A stretch of 46,733 nucleotides of DNA from Elusimicrobia bacterium RIFOXYA2_FULL_39_19 (GTDB taxonomy: Bacteria > Elusimicrobiota > Endomicrobiia > CG1-02-37-114 > XYA2-FULL-39-19): the NCBI GenBank assembly GCA_001800285.1, contig MGVC01000039.1, forward strand, positions 1-46,733, given 5' to 3'. Made by a program: the position numbers and the translations under genes. The notes under the pieces are model-generated. The model searched no databases. It had not been told where the DNA came from and saw only the letters and a list, made by a program, of their open reading frames with translations. Shown in pieces: positions 7,871-15,921 of this stretch (positions are counted from its first letter, which is position 1; the number at the start of each line of letters is the position of its first letter).

Positions 7871-8349
7871 TGTTTATAACCCTTATAAGAGATTACAATT
7901 TTTCTTGAATTGTTTTTTGTGCTTTTCATTTCTATTTTTATGTGTCTTTTCGGAATCATTCCTTTTATTCTTTCCGGCCATTCAACCGCGCAGATATTGC
8001 TGTCAGTAAAGTATTGTTCCATACCGGAATCAAAAAACTGGGGTTCATTAATTCTGTAAAGGTCTATGTGGCAGAACTTAGCATCATTTTTTATGGGATA
8101 TTCCCGTACAAGCACGAAAGTAGGACTTAATATATCATTTTCAATTTTTAGGCCTCGGGCAATTCCTTTTACCAGAGTAGTTTTGCCGGCCCCTAATTCA
8201 CCGGACAGGCAGATAATATCGCCCTTTTTAAGATTTTTTACCAATTCTCTGCCTATTTGCATGGTTTGGGCAGCCTTGAGTGTGTAAAAAACTTTTTTAC
8301 TTGAAGTGCTGGTATGTTTTGTTGTTTTTGATTTCAAAGTTTTTACCAT
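7867..8349 (-). CDS. tsaE: tRNA threonylcarbamoyladenosine biosynthesis ATPase TsaE
   Basis: TsaE is the small ATPase that drives turnover of the TsaB-TsaD complex. The Walker A motif is GELGAGKTT (residues 50-58). SPTFVLVREYP, DLYRI and VEWPERI follow as in the family. The first 17 or so residues (MVKTLKSKTTKHTSTSS) are an extra, basic, unconserved extension whose codons overlap the 3' end of thiL by 53 bases. No later Met precedes the conserved core, so the upstream ATG was kept. A non-ATG start within the overlap is possible. Confidence 0.9.
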   Translation of the reverse strand: MVKTLKSKTTKHTSTSSKKVFYTLKAAQTMQIGRELVKNLKKGDIICLSGELGAGKTTLVKGIARGLKIENDILSPTFVLVREYPIKNDAKFCHIDLYRINEPQFFDSGMEQYFTDSNICAVEWPERIKGMIPKRHIKIEMKSTKNNSRKIVISYKGYKQ

Positions 8350-9298
8350 TCGTTTGATAATTGATTCCTTTTTTGGTTATTTCCCCTATGCAGAAATAGT
8401 TGCTGAGTGTTTTATTGGAAGTAAAGATTAGTTCATAATCTTCCCCGCCGTATAGCGCGTAATCAAGTGCAGAGGTATTAGTTAATAAGGAGTATGCTGA
8501 GAGTTGTTTTGACAGCGGGATTTTAGTTGTGTCTATAATTGCTCCGGTTTTACTTGCCCAGCAGATTAAATTTATGGAGTTTATCAGTCCGTCAGAACAG
8601 TCTATCATGCAATGGGCACGGGATGCAATTTTTTGAGCGTTTTTTATCAGTACCGGCGGATATAAATGTCTGTTTATAAGATAATTGTTTATTTCCGGTT
8701 GTAGTTTTGCCTTTTTATTTTTTCCAAGAAGGATTGCTAATCCTCCTGCGGAATCACCCAGAGGCCCGGTAACGTATATTTTATCTCCGGGTTTTGCGCC
8801 TGACCTTCTGGTAATATTATTTTTCTTTACTGTGCCGATAACGGTTACAGCTATGGTAAGAACAGCCGAAGAGTTTGTGTCCCCGCCGATTATCTGAATT
8901 CCATATTTGGAACATACTTTTGATAAGCCGTTATAAAGGTGAAGAATATCTTTAACATCTATTTTTTCAGGCAGGCCTACACCTATCAGGCAGTAGATGG
9001 GTTTATCCTTACAGCCCATGGAAGATAAGTCACTTACGTTGATTGCAAGCGATTTATAGCCCAGAGCTTCAAAGAGTTTTTTGCGGCCGCCAAGTGCTTT
9101 ATCCCAGTCAAGGCTGAAATGAACGTTTTCAAAAAGCAAGTCGGTTGTAAATACAAGATTGTTTTTTGAAAATGACAGTACGGAGGCATCATCTCCGTTA
9201 GGAACAAGTGTTTTAATACCCGGCAGGGAAAGAGGTTTTTGAGGTTTTTTAAGCAATCTTTCGATTAACTTATATTCACCTAATTGTTTGAGTTTCAA
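8297..9298 (-). CDS. thiL: Thiamine-monophosphate kinase
   Basis: ThiL phosphorylates thiamine monophosphate to the active cofactor thiamine diphosphate. It belongs to the PurM/AIR-synthetase fold. The expected motifs appear in order: FTTDLLFENVHF, NVSDLSSMG, GGDTNSS, RSGAKPGD, DCSDGLI and YGGEDYELIF. The 333-residue length is normal. It lies between a small membrane protein (12 bases upstream) and tsaE (overlapping its end). No other thiamine gene is in the window. Confidence 0.92.
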   Translation of the reverse strand: MKLKQLGEYKLIERLLKKPQKPLSLPGIKTLVPNGDDASVLSFSKNNLVFTTDLLFENVHFSLDWDKALGGRKKLFEALGYKSLAINVSDLSSMGCKDKPIYCLIGVGLPEKIDVKDILHLYNGLSKVCSKYGIQIIGGDTNSSAVLTIAVTVIGTVKKNNITRRSGAKPGDKIYVTGPLGDSAGGLAILLGKNKKAKLQPEINNYLINRHLYPPVLIKNAQKIASRAHCMIDCSDGLINSINLICWASKTGAIIDTTKIPLSKQLSAYSLLTNTSALDYALYGGEDYELIFTSNKTLSNYFCIGEITKKGINYQTNGKNFEIKNNKTYQHFK

Positions 9299-9310
9299 GG
9301 CAGGTTGAAT

Positions 9311-9502
9311 TTATTCTTTCTTGTCTTCTTCAGATTCTTCTTTAAGCGATGTTATACCCGCTATCACGGCTATCAATCCTCCGAAAAAAAACATAAGAGG
9401 AAATGCGCCTTTTATAAAAGTAATCATTTCCGGCAGGCAGTAATTCATTCCTACGTAAGCGGCTGTTGCAGTAAAAAGTAAACCTATCACTAATGCTAAC
9501 AT
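9311..9502 (-). CDS. Small two-helix membrane protein of unknown function
   Basis: Sixty-three residues with two hydrophobic segments (about 1-18 and 32-52) joined by a short loop containing Asn, Cys, Pro and Glu. They end in a charged tail, KEESEEDKKE, probably cytoplasmic. The ribosome site AAGGAGG lies 8 bases before the ATG, and the gene sits neatly between the amidohydrolase (12 bases) and thiL (12 bases), so it is very likely real. No family was recognised. The acidic tail could recruit a partner, but nothing in the sequence identifies one. Confidence 0.7.
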   Translation of the reverse strand: MLALVIGLLFTATAAYVGMNYCLPEMITFIKGAFPLMFFFGGLIAVIAGITSLKEESEEDKKE

Positions 9503-9514
9503 TTTAAATCCTCC

Positions 9515-10678
9515 TTAGATTGTATCTAAAACGATTTGGCTTAATATATTTGTGCCTTTGATAAGTATTTTTTCATCAATATCAAATTCAGGGTGATGCC
9601 AGGGTTTTGCTACTCCTTTTATACTTGCGCCCAGGTACATAAAACAGCCCGGTGTGGTGCGGAGATATTCTGAAAAGTCTTCCCCGCCCATGGATGGTTT
9701 TTTAAGTATTATTACTTTTTCTTTTCCCAGAACTTTCCGTGATGATTTTACAGCTGAATCTACCAAAGAATCGGTATTGATTACAGGATGTCCGTTAATT
9801 TCATAGGAAAACTTATGTTTTAAGCCGAATTCTCTGGTTTTGGAAGTTATGATTTCGTTGAATATTTTAGGAGTTTGTTTTATTAAATTGTTGCTAAAGG
9901 TTCTGAATGTGCCGGTCATTTTTATGCTGTCAGCAAAAACATTGTACCTGGTGCCCCCTTTTATGGTGCCAATGCTGATAACAGCGGGTTCTGCAGGGTT
10001 TATATGTTTGGAGACATATGATTTTAAAGCAATAACAATTTCGCTTGCGGTAAGTATGGTGTCTTTGCCTGTGTGCGGATATGCGGTGTGCCCGCCCCCG
10101 CCGTAAATTTCTATTTCAAAAGTTATAAGAGCCGCCATCATTTCGCCGTACTTAAAACCAATCTGGCCTGATTCTAATCCCGGGCTTACGTGAATTCCGA
10201 AAATAGCGTCTACTTTTGGGTTTATTAATGCGCCCTGCTGGACAACTTTTATAGCGCCCCCTGCTGATTCTTCGTTAGGTTGAAAAATAAACTTGATACA
10301 GCAGTTTTTTTCTTCCAGGTCCTTTCTTCTGCCCGCAAGATTAAGGGCAGTGCCTAAAACCATGGCTAAATGGTTATCATGTCCGCAGGCGTGCATGATG
10401 CCGAGATGTTTTGAACTGTATGGCTTGTTGGTTTTTTCTGTCACAGGAAGTGCATCAATATCCGCTCTGATTGCTATGCATTTCGATGGTTTTTTGTTTG
10501 GTGTTTTGCCCGGCAGCCAGGCCAGTACGCCGGTAGGTTTTAAAGTTTTAAAAGCAATATTATGGGTTTTAAGAATTGAAGCTATATAAGCGGTTGTTTT
10601 AAATTCTTTATGCCCGAGTTCCGGGTGTTGATGGACATGCCTTCTGATTTCTATGATTAGTTTTTCCAGGTTTTTCAT
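9515..10678 (-). CDS. M20-family amidohydrolase (N-acyl-amino-acid or hippurate hydrolase type)
   Basis: A two-metal peptidase of subfamily M20D. Metal ligands are visible in MHACGHDNHLAM, QPNEESAGGA and FGIHVSPGL, and the last in SMGGEDFSEYL. The fold is split by a dimerisation domain in the middle (about 185-295). Relatives remove acyl groups from amino acids, or indole-acetyl or hippuryl conjugates. The substrate cannot be told from sequence. The start overlaps the end of nnrD by one base. There is no signal peptide, so it is cytoplasmic. 387 residues is the normal length. Confidence 0.88.
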   Translation of the reverse strand: MKNLEKLIIEIRRHVHQHPELGHKEFKTTAYIASILKTHNIAFKTLKPTGVLAWLPGKTPNKKPSKCIAIRADIDALPVTEKTNKPYSSKHLGIMHACGHDNHLAMVLGTALNLAGRRKDLEEKNCCIKFIFQPNEESAGGAIKVVQQGALINPKVDAIFGIHVSPGLESGQIGFKYGEMMAALITFEIEIYGGGGHTAYPHTGKDTILTASEIVIALKSYVSKHINPAEPAVISIGTIKGGTRYNVFADSIKMTGTFRTFSNNLIKQTPKIFNEIITSKTREFGLKHKFSYEINGHPVINTDSLVDSAVKSSRKVLGKEKVIILKKPSMGGEDFSEYLRTTPGCFMYLGASIKGVAKPWHHPEFDIDEKILIKGTNILSQIVLDTI

Positions 10679-11580
10679 TATTGCAGTGTTTTCCTAATTG
10701 CTTTGTGTATATTAGCTATTATATCTGACGGAAGCATTGAAATCTGTGTTTTTTCTTTTGCGGCCAGGTCTCCGGCTAAACCGTGCAGGTAAACACCCGC
10801 TATACCTGTATTTAAAAGTTTTTCTTTCAGAGTGTTGCCTTTTACCTGAAATAAGAGAGCTGCTATCATCCCAGTCAAAACGTCTCCGCTTCCGCCGACA
10901 GCCATACCCGGGTTTCCTGTAGTATTTTCACAAATTTTAACGGAATCGGTGACTACTGTTGTGTTGTTTTTCAGAATACAAATTACGTTGTTATTTTTAG
11001 CAAATTTAACGGCTGTTGTAAAGCGGTTTGAAAGGATATCTTTCACGGAAAAACCTGTTAGCCGGCTGAATTCTCCAGGATGAGGTGTGATGATGGTATT
11101 GAAAGTTCTTTTTTTTAGTAATTCATAAAACCCTACTATTGAGTTTAACCCGTCAGCATCAAGCACAACTGGTATGGATACAGTTTTCAGCAGGGTTTTT
11201 ACCAATGATTTGGTTCTATTGTTTATGCCTAATCCCGGGCCAATTACTAAAGCGGTTATTTTTCTTTTTTTGATAAATTCCAGTATTGCCGGCAAAGCTG
11301 ACGTGTCTAATGTGCCTGCGGAAGTTTCTTTAAAAGTGCGGACCATTATTTCCGGAAATGTTTTTAAAGACACAATATTGTACTGGCTTTCCGGAATACC
11401 TAACGTTACCAGACCGGCACCTGATTTTATGCAGGCATTGGCACACAATACTCCTGCTCCGGTCATGCTTTTTGACCCGGCTAAAATAAGAATACTGCCG
11501 TAGTTGCTTTTATTGGATTTGGAATGTCTTTTTAAGATGATTTTCCGGATGTGGTTTTTAGATATTTGGGTTATTTTCAA
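10678..11580 (-). CDS. nnrD: ADP-dependent NAD(P)H-hydrate dehydratase
   Basis: A ribokinase-like enzyme that repairs hydrated NADH and NADPH. Diagnostic stretches are GPGLG, VLDADGLN, ITPHPGEFSRLTG and the C-terminal GGSGDVLTGMIAALL. In many bacteria it is fused behind the NnrE epimerase. Here the 300 residues hold only the dehydratase domain, so the epimerase must be elsewhere or absent. It lies 6 bases after acpS, a common neighbour in bacterial genomes. Confidence 0.92.
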   Translation of the reverse strand: MKITQISKNHIRKIILKRHSKSNKSNYGSILILAGSKSMTGAGVLCANACIKSGAGLVTLGIPESQYNIVSLKTFPEIMVRTFKETSAGTLDTSALPAILEFIKKRKITALVIGPGLGINNRTKSLVKTLLKTVSIPVVLDADGLNSIVGFYELLKKRTFNTIITPHPGEFSRLTGFSVKDILSNRFTTAVKFAKNNNVICILKNNTTVVTDSVKICENTTGNPGMAVGGSGDVLTGMIAALLFQVKGNTLKEKLLNTGIAGVYLHGLAGDLAAKEKTQISMLPSDIIANIHKAIRKTLQ

Positions 11581-11586
11581 GTTAGT

Positions 11587-11925
11587 TTACAGGCAAACCG
11601 CTACAGCTGCTGCGAATTCTTTGGTATGAGAAAGTGATATGGATATTTTTTTCTGGAGTTTAAGGAATTTTTTTGGAAAGATGATTTCCGGTTTGCCGTT
11701 TTGGGTATTTTTTATGCTTATATCCCGGTGTGCAAGGGATTTTTCCCCTGCCGCTTTCCATACGGCTTCTTTAGCAGCAAACCTTACGGCGTAATGCTGG
11801 GAAAAGTTTTTTTTGTTTTTACAGTAGGCGATTTCCTGCGGAGTGAATATTTTATTAAGAAATCGTTTATTCTTAATAAGTTTTTCTATGCGTTTTACTT
11901 CAATAATATCTATTCCAATATTCAT
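11587..11925 (-). CDS. acpS: Holo-[acyl-carrier-protein] synthase
   Basis: AcpS moves the phosphopantetheine arm of CoA onto acyl carrier protein. The Mg-binding GIDIIEVKRIE start and the FAAKEAVWKA motif are both present in 112 residues, a normal length. The gene sits immediately downstream of a strong hairpin that follows rpsI and has no evident ribosome binding site. It is probably expressed at a low level by read-through. Confidence 0.92.
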   Translation of the reverse strand: MNIGIDIIEVKRIEKLIKNKRFLNKIFTPQEIAYCKNKKNFSQHYAVRFAAKEAVWKAAGEKSLAHRDISIKNTQNGKPEIIFPKKFLKLQKKISISLSHTKEFAAAVAVCL

Positions 11926-11937
11926 AATGTTTTAAAG

Positions 11938-11969
11938 AATAACAGGGAGTTTTGCAACTCCCTGTTATT
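11938..11969. terminator. Strong hairpin between rpsI and acpS
   Basis: A perfect 14-bp inverted repeat, AATAACAGGGAGTT / AACTCCCTGTTATT, with a 4-base loop lies 22 bases beyond the rpsI stop. On the minus strand it is followed by CTTT rather than a full T-tract, so it is probably a partial terminator or an mRNA end protector between ribosomal-protein and acpS expression. Confidence 0.65.
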
Positions 11970-11991
11970 AAATGTACGTAATTTATAGAAT

Positions 11992-12420
11992 TTATCTCTT
12001 AGTCCACTGGAATTTCTTTCTTGCTTTCGGTTGACCGGGTTTTTTACGTTCTACTATTCTTGAGTCACGGGTTAAAAAACCGTTGTCTCTCAGTTTTTTC
12101 TTTACGGTTTCACCTATAGTGCATAAGGCGCGTGAAATGGCAAGTTTTATGGCTTCTGACTGGCCGGAAGAACCGCCGCCTCTTACATTGATATGATAGT
12201 CAAATTTTGAAGCTTCGCCTATAAACTGGATAGGTTTAACTACTTCACTTTTTGGTTTAAGGCTCTTAAAATACTTGTCAAGCTCAAGAGAATTTACCAA
12301 CATTTTGCCTGAACCTGGAAGCATTCTCACTCTTGCTATGGATGTTTTTCTTTTACCTGTTGTCCAAACCGGCCCGCTTGAACTTTTTGTTTCCTGAACA
12401 ATCTTGGTTTCTTCTGACAT
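11992..12420 (-). CDS. rpsI: 30S ribosomal protein S9
   Basis: S9 sits in the head of the small subunit, and its basic C-terminal tail reaches the P-site tRNA. The core runs TGKRKTSIARVRMLPGSGK to the GGGSSGQSEAIKLAISRAL motif. The C-terminus ends KKFQWTKR, the expected basic tail. The N-terminal 20 residues (Ser/Thr/Glu-rich) are a short extension. AAGGAG precedes the start. It follows rplM by 15 bases in the universal L13-S9 order. Confidence 0.96.
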   Translation of the reverse strand: MSEETKIVQETKSSSGPVWTTGKRKTSIARVRMLPGSGKMLVNSLELDKYFKSLKPKSEVVKPIQFIGEASKFDYHINVRGGGSSGQSEAIKLAISRALCTIGETVKKKLRDNGFLTRDSRIVERKKPGQPKARKKFQWTKR

Positions 12421-12435
12421 TGTTATCTCCTTTTA

Positions 12436-12855
12436 TTATATCTGTGCCGCATGCGGATGAGTATCGCCTGCATAAATTTTTAATCTTTTTAACATTACTG
12501 CGCGCATTTTGTTTTTCGGAAGCATTCCGCTGACCGCAGAAATTATTATATCTTCCGGTTTAGAAGCCAAAATTTCCTTATAAGATTTATACTTGTCACC
12601 GCCGGTATGGCCGGTGTAGCGGAAATAAATAAGCTGCTCAGCTTTTTTGCCTGTGGTTCTTACCTTGCTTGCGTTGATAACTATTACAAAATCCCCGCAA
12701 TCCGCTCCTTTTGTGTAATAGGCCTTGTGTTTTCCCTGTAGTATCTGGGAGATTTCCGAAGACATACGGCCAAGTACTTTCCCGTTTGCGTCAAATAAGT
12801 GCCACTTCCTGGTGAGTTCGCTTGCTTTTGGGTGATACGTTTTCTGCAATTGCAT
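12436..12855 (-). CDS. rplM: 50S ribosomal protein L13
   Basis: L13 binds 23S rRNA early in large-subunit assembly. The family motifs are seen: KWHLFDANGKVLGRMSSEIS, GDFVIVINASKV, YFRYTGHTGG and VSGMLPKNKMRAVMLKRL. Length 139 residues. It is the first of the rplM-rpsI pair, preceded by pdxJ at 18 bases. The GAGAGG ribosome site lies 8 bases before the start. Confidence 0.96.
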   Translation of the reverse strand: MQLQKTYHPKASELTRKWHLFDANGKVLGRMSSEISQILQGKHKAYYTKGADCGDFVIVINASKVRTTGKKAEQLIYFRYTGHTGGDKYKSYKEILASKPEDIIISAVSGMLPKNKMRAVMLKRLKIYAGDTHPHAAQI

Positions 12856-12873
12856 TTTATTGCCCTCTCTAAA

Positions 12874-13590
12874 TTAGATTGAAATTGTTTTTTTCATCTC
12901 ACTGACTGCATTTCCAAGCCCGGTGAAAACCGACCTTGCTACAATGGAAAAACCGATGTTTAGAGCGTTCATGTTTGGTATCTTTGCTACGGGCACAACG
13001 TTAGTATAATCAAGTCCATGACCCGCATTTAAAGTTAACCTGAGCGTGCATGCAGCGTGTCCTGCCTGGATAAGCTTGGCCAGTTCACGGTTTTTGTCGC
13101 TTTGTTTTTTCATCTGCGCATACCTGCCGGTATGCAGCTCAATAGAATCCGCGCCAGCATCTTTGGATGCTTTTACCTGTTCAAGTTCCGGGTCTATAAA
13201 CAGGCTTACGGCAATTCCTTTTGATTTCAGCTTGGTAACAACTTTTTGTATTTTCGACTTTTGAGATATTACGTTAAGCCCGCCTTCTGTGGTTAATTCC
13301 TGGCGTTTTTCCGGGACAATACATACTTCGTCAGGAACAATGGATAGGGCAACTCTTACTATTTCATCGGCTATAGACATTTCAAGATTAAGCGGAATTC
13401 TCAGTATTTTTCTTAAAAGATAAACATCCGTGTCATTGATATGACGCCTGTCTTCACGCAGGTGTACGGTAATACCGTCTGCTCCATGAATTTCACAAAT
13501 GCCTGCGGCTACAACAGGTTCCGGATAACCGTCTTTCCGGGCCTGTCTTAATGTTGCTATATGGTCTATGTTTACGCCAAGTTTTACCAT
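12874..13590 (-). CDS. pdxJ: Pyridoxine 5'-phosphate synthase
   Basis: PdxJ condenses 3-amino-2-oxopropyl phosphate with deoxyxylulose 5-phosphate to make pyridoxine phosphate, the vitamin B6 precursor. The TIM-barrel landmarks are all present: GVNIDHIATLRQAR, GADGITVHLREDRRHI, SIELHTGRYA and LTLNAGHGLDYTN. The length of 238 residues is normal. It starts 4 bases after the stop of the 36-residue CdaR-like peptide and has no clear ribosome site, pointing to translational coupling with that small gene. Confidence 0.95.
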   Translation of the reverse strand: MVKLGVNIDHIATLRQARKDGYPEPVVAAGICEIHGADGITVHLREDRRHINDTDVYLLRKILRIPLNLEMSIADEIVRVALSIVPDEVCIVPEKRQELTTEGGLNVISQKSKIQKVVTKLKSKGIAVSLFIDPELEQVKASKDAGADSIELHTGRYAQMKKQSDKNRELAKLIQAGHAACTLRLTLNAGHGLDYTNVVPVAKIPNMNALNIGFSIVARSVFTGLGNAVSEMKKTISI

Positions 13591-13594
13591 GTTC

Positions 13595-13705
13595 TTATTT
13601 TATGTAGAGCCAAAGTAATATTGAAAGTACAAGTGCAATTAATTTAAATTGCAGGTTGTGTACTAATTTTTCCAGAAGTTTACTAATTAGTTTTGACTTG
13701 AGCAT
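13595..13705 (-). CDS. 36-residue membrane peptide resembling the N-terminal anchor of CdaR (YbbR)
   Basis: An ATG at 13703-13705 opens a 36-codon frame that overlaps the end of cdaA by 23 bases and stops 4 bases before pdxJ. It reads MLKSKLISKLLEKLVHN followed by LIALVLSILLWLYIK and a stop. A basic amphipathic start and an 'L-x-SILLWLYI' helix are how CdaR/YbbR proteins begin. CdaR is the membrane regulator of CdaA and usually sits directly downstream, but it normally continues with several YbbR domains; here translation ends at the membrane helix. No YbbR coding remains follow, since pdxJ starts at once. The position and sequence favour a real micro-gene over a pseudogene. Confidence 0.6.
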   Translation of the reverse strand: MLKSKLISKLLEKLVHNLQFKLIALVLSILLWLYIK

Positions 13706-14480
13706 TTTTTCGTACAAATGATTTTTTAAGTTTTTTTAAATAAATATCGCTTAATTGTTTTTGTAATTCTCCGGGTTCTATGTTTTGTTGTAAACGGCCC
13801 TCGCATGCTATTGAAATATGCCCGGTTTCTTCAGAAACTACAATTACTATGGCATCTGAAATTTCTGATATTCCTATAGCCGCGCGATGCCTTATACCAA
13901 TAATTTTTGAAAGAACCATGTTGTCGCTTACTGGAAACACGCACCCGGCTGACATAATTTTAGAACCCTCAATAATCACAGCACCGTCGTGAAGAATTGA
14001 TTTTGGATAGAAAATACTGGATAATAGTTCTTTGCTTATTTCCCCATTTATCAAAGTGCCTGTTTCCATATAATTTTTAAGCCCTATTTGCTGTTCTATG
14101 GCGATTAAAGCTCCTGTTTTTTTCTCAGACATTTCACAGGTTGCTGTAACAATTTCTTTTATTGCTTTTAGTTCTGAATTAATATACATTCTTTTTAAAG
14201 GTTCACCGCCAAGTTGTGCCAGTGCCTGTCTTAATTCCGGTTGAAAAACAATAGCGAGAATTATCGGAGATATTGTCCAGAATTTTTCAAGAATCCAGCT
14301 AAGCATTCTCAGGTGAACAATTTGGCCTACAAAAATTGTAAACAAGGCCAAAATTATTATACCTAAAAGTATTTGTACTGCCCTGGTTCCGCGTATCAGC
14401 AGAATAAGTTTGTAGAAAATCCAGGCTACTACGAGAATGTCTAAAACAGTTATGAAGTAATTTATGATTGAGTTGCTCAT
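13683..14480 (-). CDS. cdaA: Diadenylate cyclase CdaA
   Basis: CdaA makes the second messenger c-di-AMP from two ATP, which in other bacteria controls potassium, osmotic balance and the cell wall. Three N-terminal membrane helices (about 8-27, 35-54 and 60-80) lead into the DAC domain. The catalytic motifs SILHDGAVII and GIRHRAAIGISE are intact. 265 residues is standard. It follows folP by 2 bases. The CdaR-like peptide overlaps its end. Confidence 0.94.
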   Translation of the reverse strand: MSNSIINYFITVLDILVVAWIFYKLILLIRGTRAVQILLGIIILALFTIFVGQIVHLRMLSWILEKFWTISPIILAIVFQPELRQALAQLGGEPLKRMYINSELKAIKEIVTATCEMSEKKTGALIAIEQQIGLKNYMETGTLINGEISKELLSSIFYPKSILHDGAVIIEGSKIMSAGCVFPVSDNMVLSKIIGIRHRAAIGISEISDAIVIVVSEETGHISIACEGRLQQNIEPGELQKQLSDIYLKKLKKSFVRKNAQVKTN

Positions 14481-14482
14481 TT

Positions 14483-15325
14483 TTATTTTCTATTGCTAAT
14501 TAAATTTAACATATCTAAAAACTGACGTGTTTCTAAAACATCGTGTGTCCTGAAAATCTTAACACCGCTTAAATAAGCCCAGGCAGTGCAGGCTAAAGTG
14601 CCGGAAAGCCTTTGGTTTGCAGGAATCGGGTTTTTCTCGCTGCCTAGCAGTTTTCCTATAAAAGATTTTCTTGAAATTCCAAGAACAAGCGGCTTATTCA
14701 ATGAAACAAAACTGCTTATATTCGAAAGAACGTCTATATTATGTTTTGCTTTTTTGCCAAATCCAATACCTGGGTCCAGGAGAATTTTATTTTCTTTAAT
14801 CCCGTTTTTTCTTGCATAATCTGTCCGGTTTTTCAGATAAGAGTAAATTTGTTTTACTGTGTTTTTGTAAACCGGATTTTTCTGCATATCTTTTGGTGTC
14901 CCCTTGATATGCATTAAAATTACGTGAGCATTTTCTGACGCAATTACTTCTGCCATCTGCGGGTCAAAATTCATGGCAGAAATATCATTTACTATTTTTG
15001 CTCCTGCCTTAATAGCTGTCCGCGCAACAGAAGCCTTGTATGTATCAACAGATATAATAATGTTTTTAAAGCGTTTGGCAGCCTGAGTTATAACCGGAAT
15101 TACTCTTTTTATTTCTTCATCCTCGGTTACAGGTTCAGCCCCGGGTCTTGTGGATTCCCCTCCGACATCAATAATATCAGCACCCTGGGAAATCATTTCT
15201 TCTATTCGCAATAATGCCTTGTCGGCAGAATAATTTATTCCACCGTCGTAAAATGAATCAGGTGTAACGTTTAAAATTCCCATTATCAGAGGTTTTTTGG
15301 ATTTAAGCAAAATGTCAAAGTTCAT
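14483..15325 (-). CDS. folP: Dihydropteroate synthase
   Basis: FolP joins p-aminobenzoate to the pterin diphosphate in folate synthesis. Motifs: MGILNVTPDSFYDGG near the N-terminus, DIIDVGGESTRPGA, VSVDTYKA, DPGIGFGKK and the final FRTHDV. An upstream in-frame start at 15448 would overlap folE by 120 bases and add an unconserved basic stretch. The ATG at 15323-15325 (MNFDILL) gives the usual 280 residues and a 2-base gap after folE, so it was chosen. folE and folP together supply early and middle folate steps; folB and folK are not here. Confidence 0.94.
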   Translation of the reverse strand: MNFDILLKSKKPLIMGILNVTPDSFYDGGINYSADKALLRIEEMISQGADIIDVGGESTRPGAEPVTEDEEIKRVIPVITQAAKRFKNIIISVDTYKASVARTAIKAGAKIVNDISAMNFDPQMAEVIASENAHVILMHIKGTPKDMQKNPVYKNTVKQIYSYLKNRTDYARKNGIKENKILLDPGIGFGKKAKHNIDVLSNISSFVSLNKPLVLGISRKSFIGKLLGSEKNPIPANQRLSGTLACTAWAYLSGVKIFRTHDVLETRQFLDMLNLISNRK

Positions 15326-15327
15326 TG

Positions 15328-15921
15328 TTAATTTTTTATTAAGCTCAAAGCTTCCGAGCGGGTTCTTGCGTCTTTTAAGAAAGTTCCTCTTACGGCGGAT
15401 GTAACTACAATGGTGCCCGGTTTTTTTACGCCTCTCATAGAAAGGCATAAGTGTTCGGCTTCGGCAATTACAATTACACCTATAGGTTTTACATGTTTCA
15501 TTATTGCATCTGCTATATGTTTTACAATTCTTTCCTGAAGCTGCAGCCTTTTGGAATACATTTCAACCAGGCGGGCCAGTTTGGAAATACCGAGCAATCT
15601 TTTTTTGTGCGGGATGTAGGCAATATGTATCTTTCCGTAGAAAGGGACCAGGTGGTGTTCACAGATGGAATAAAAAGGGATGTTTTTTAGCAGTACTATT
15701 TCGTCATATTGTTCTTCTTGATAGTAGATTGAAAGAACATCTTCTTCTTTTAATTTGTTACCGCTTAAAGCTTCTTCGTAGTAATCCGCAACTCTTCTGG
15801 GAGTACCCTTTAAGCCTTCCCTGTCAGGGTTTTCACCGACAGAAATCAAAAGTTCTCTTATAGCTTTTGAAAGGCGTTCTTTGTCAATATTAGTTTGCAT
15901 ATTGCCCGGGGATTTCTGCAT
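15328..15921 (-). CDS. folE: GTP cyclohydrolase I
   Basis: FolE opens GTP to dihydroneopterin triphosphate, the first pterin step. Zinc and catalytic residues are visible in [20 protein letters not shown] and in the later [14 protein letters not shown]; the [15 protein letters not shown] helix is typical. The ATG at 15921 overlaps ftsH by 32 bases; Met8 at 15900 is an alternative with an 11-base overlap, and neither has a clear ribosome site. Length 197 or 190 residues, both normal. It is coupled to ftsH upstream and folP downstream. Confidence 0.94.
   Translation of the reverse strand: MQKSPGNMQTNIDKERLSKAIRELLISVGENPDREGLKGTPRRVADYYEEALSGNKLKEEDVLSIYYQEEQYDEIVLLKNIPFYSICEHHLVPFYGKIHIAYIPHKKRLLGISKLARLVEMYSKRLQLQERIVKHIADAIMKHVKPIGVIVIAEAEHLCLSMRGVKKPGTIVVTSAVRGTFLKDARTRSEALSLIKN

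Noticed and set aside
15326-15448. Upstream extension of folP (41 extra codons, starting MPFYERRKK)
   Set aside because: It overlaps the conserved 3' end of folE by 120 bases, and the added residues are not part of the FolP fold. The ATG at 15325 gives a normal protein.
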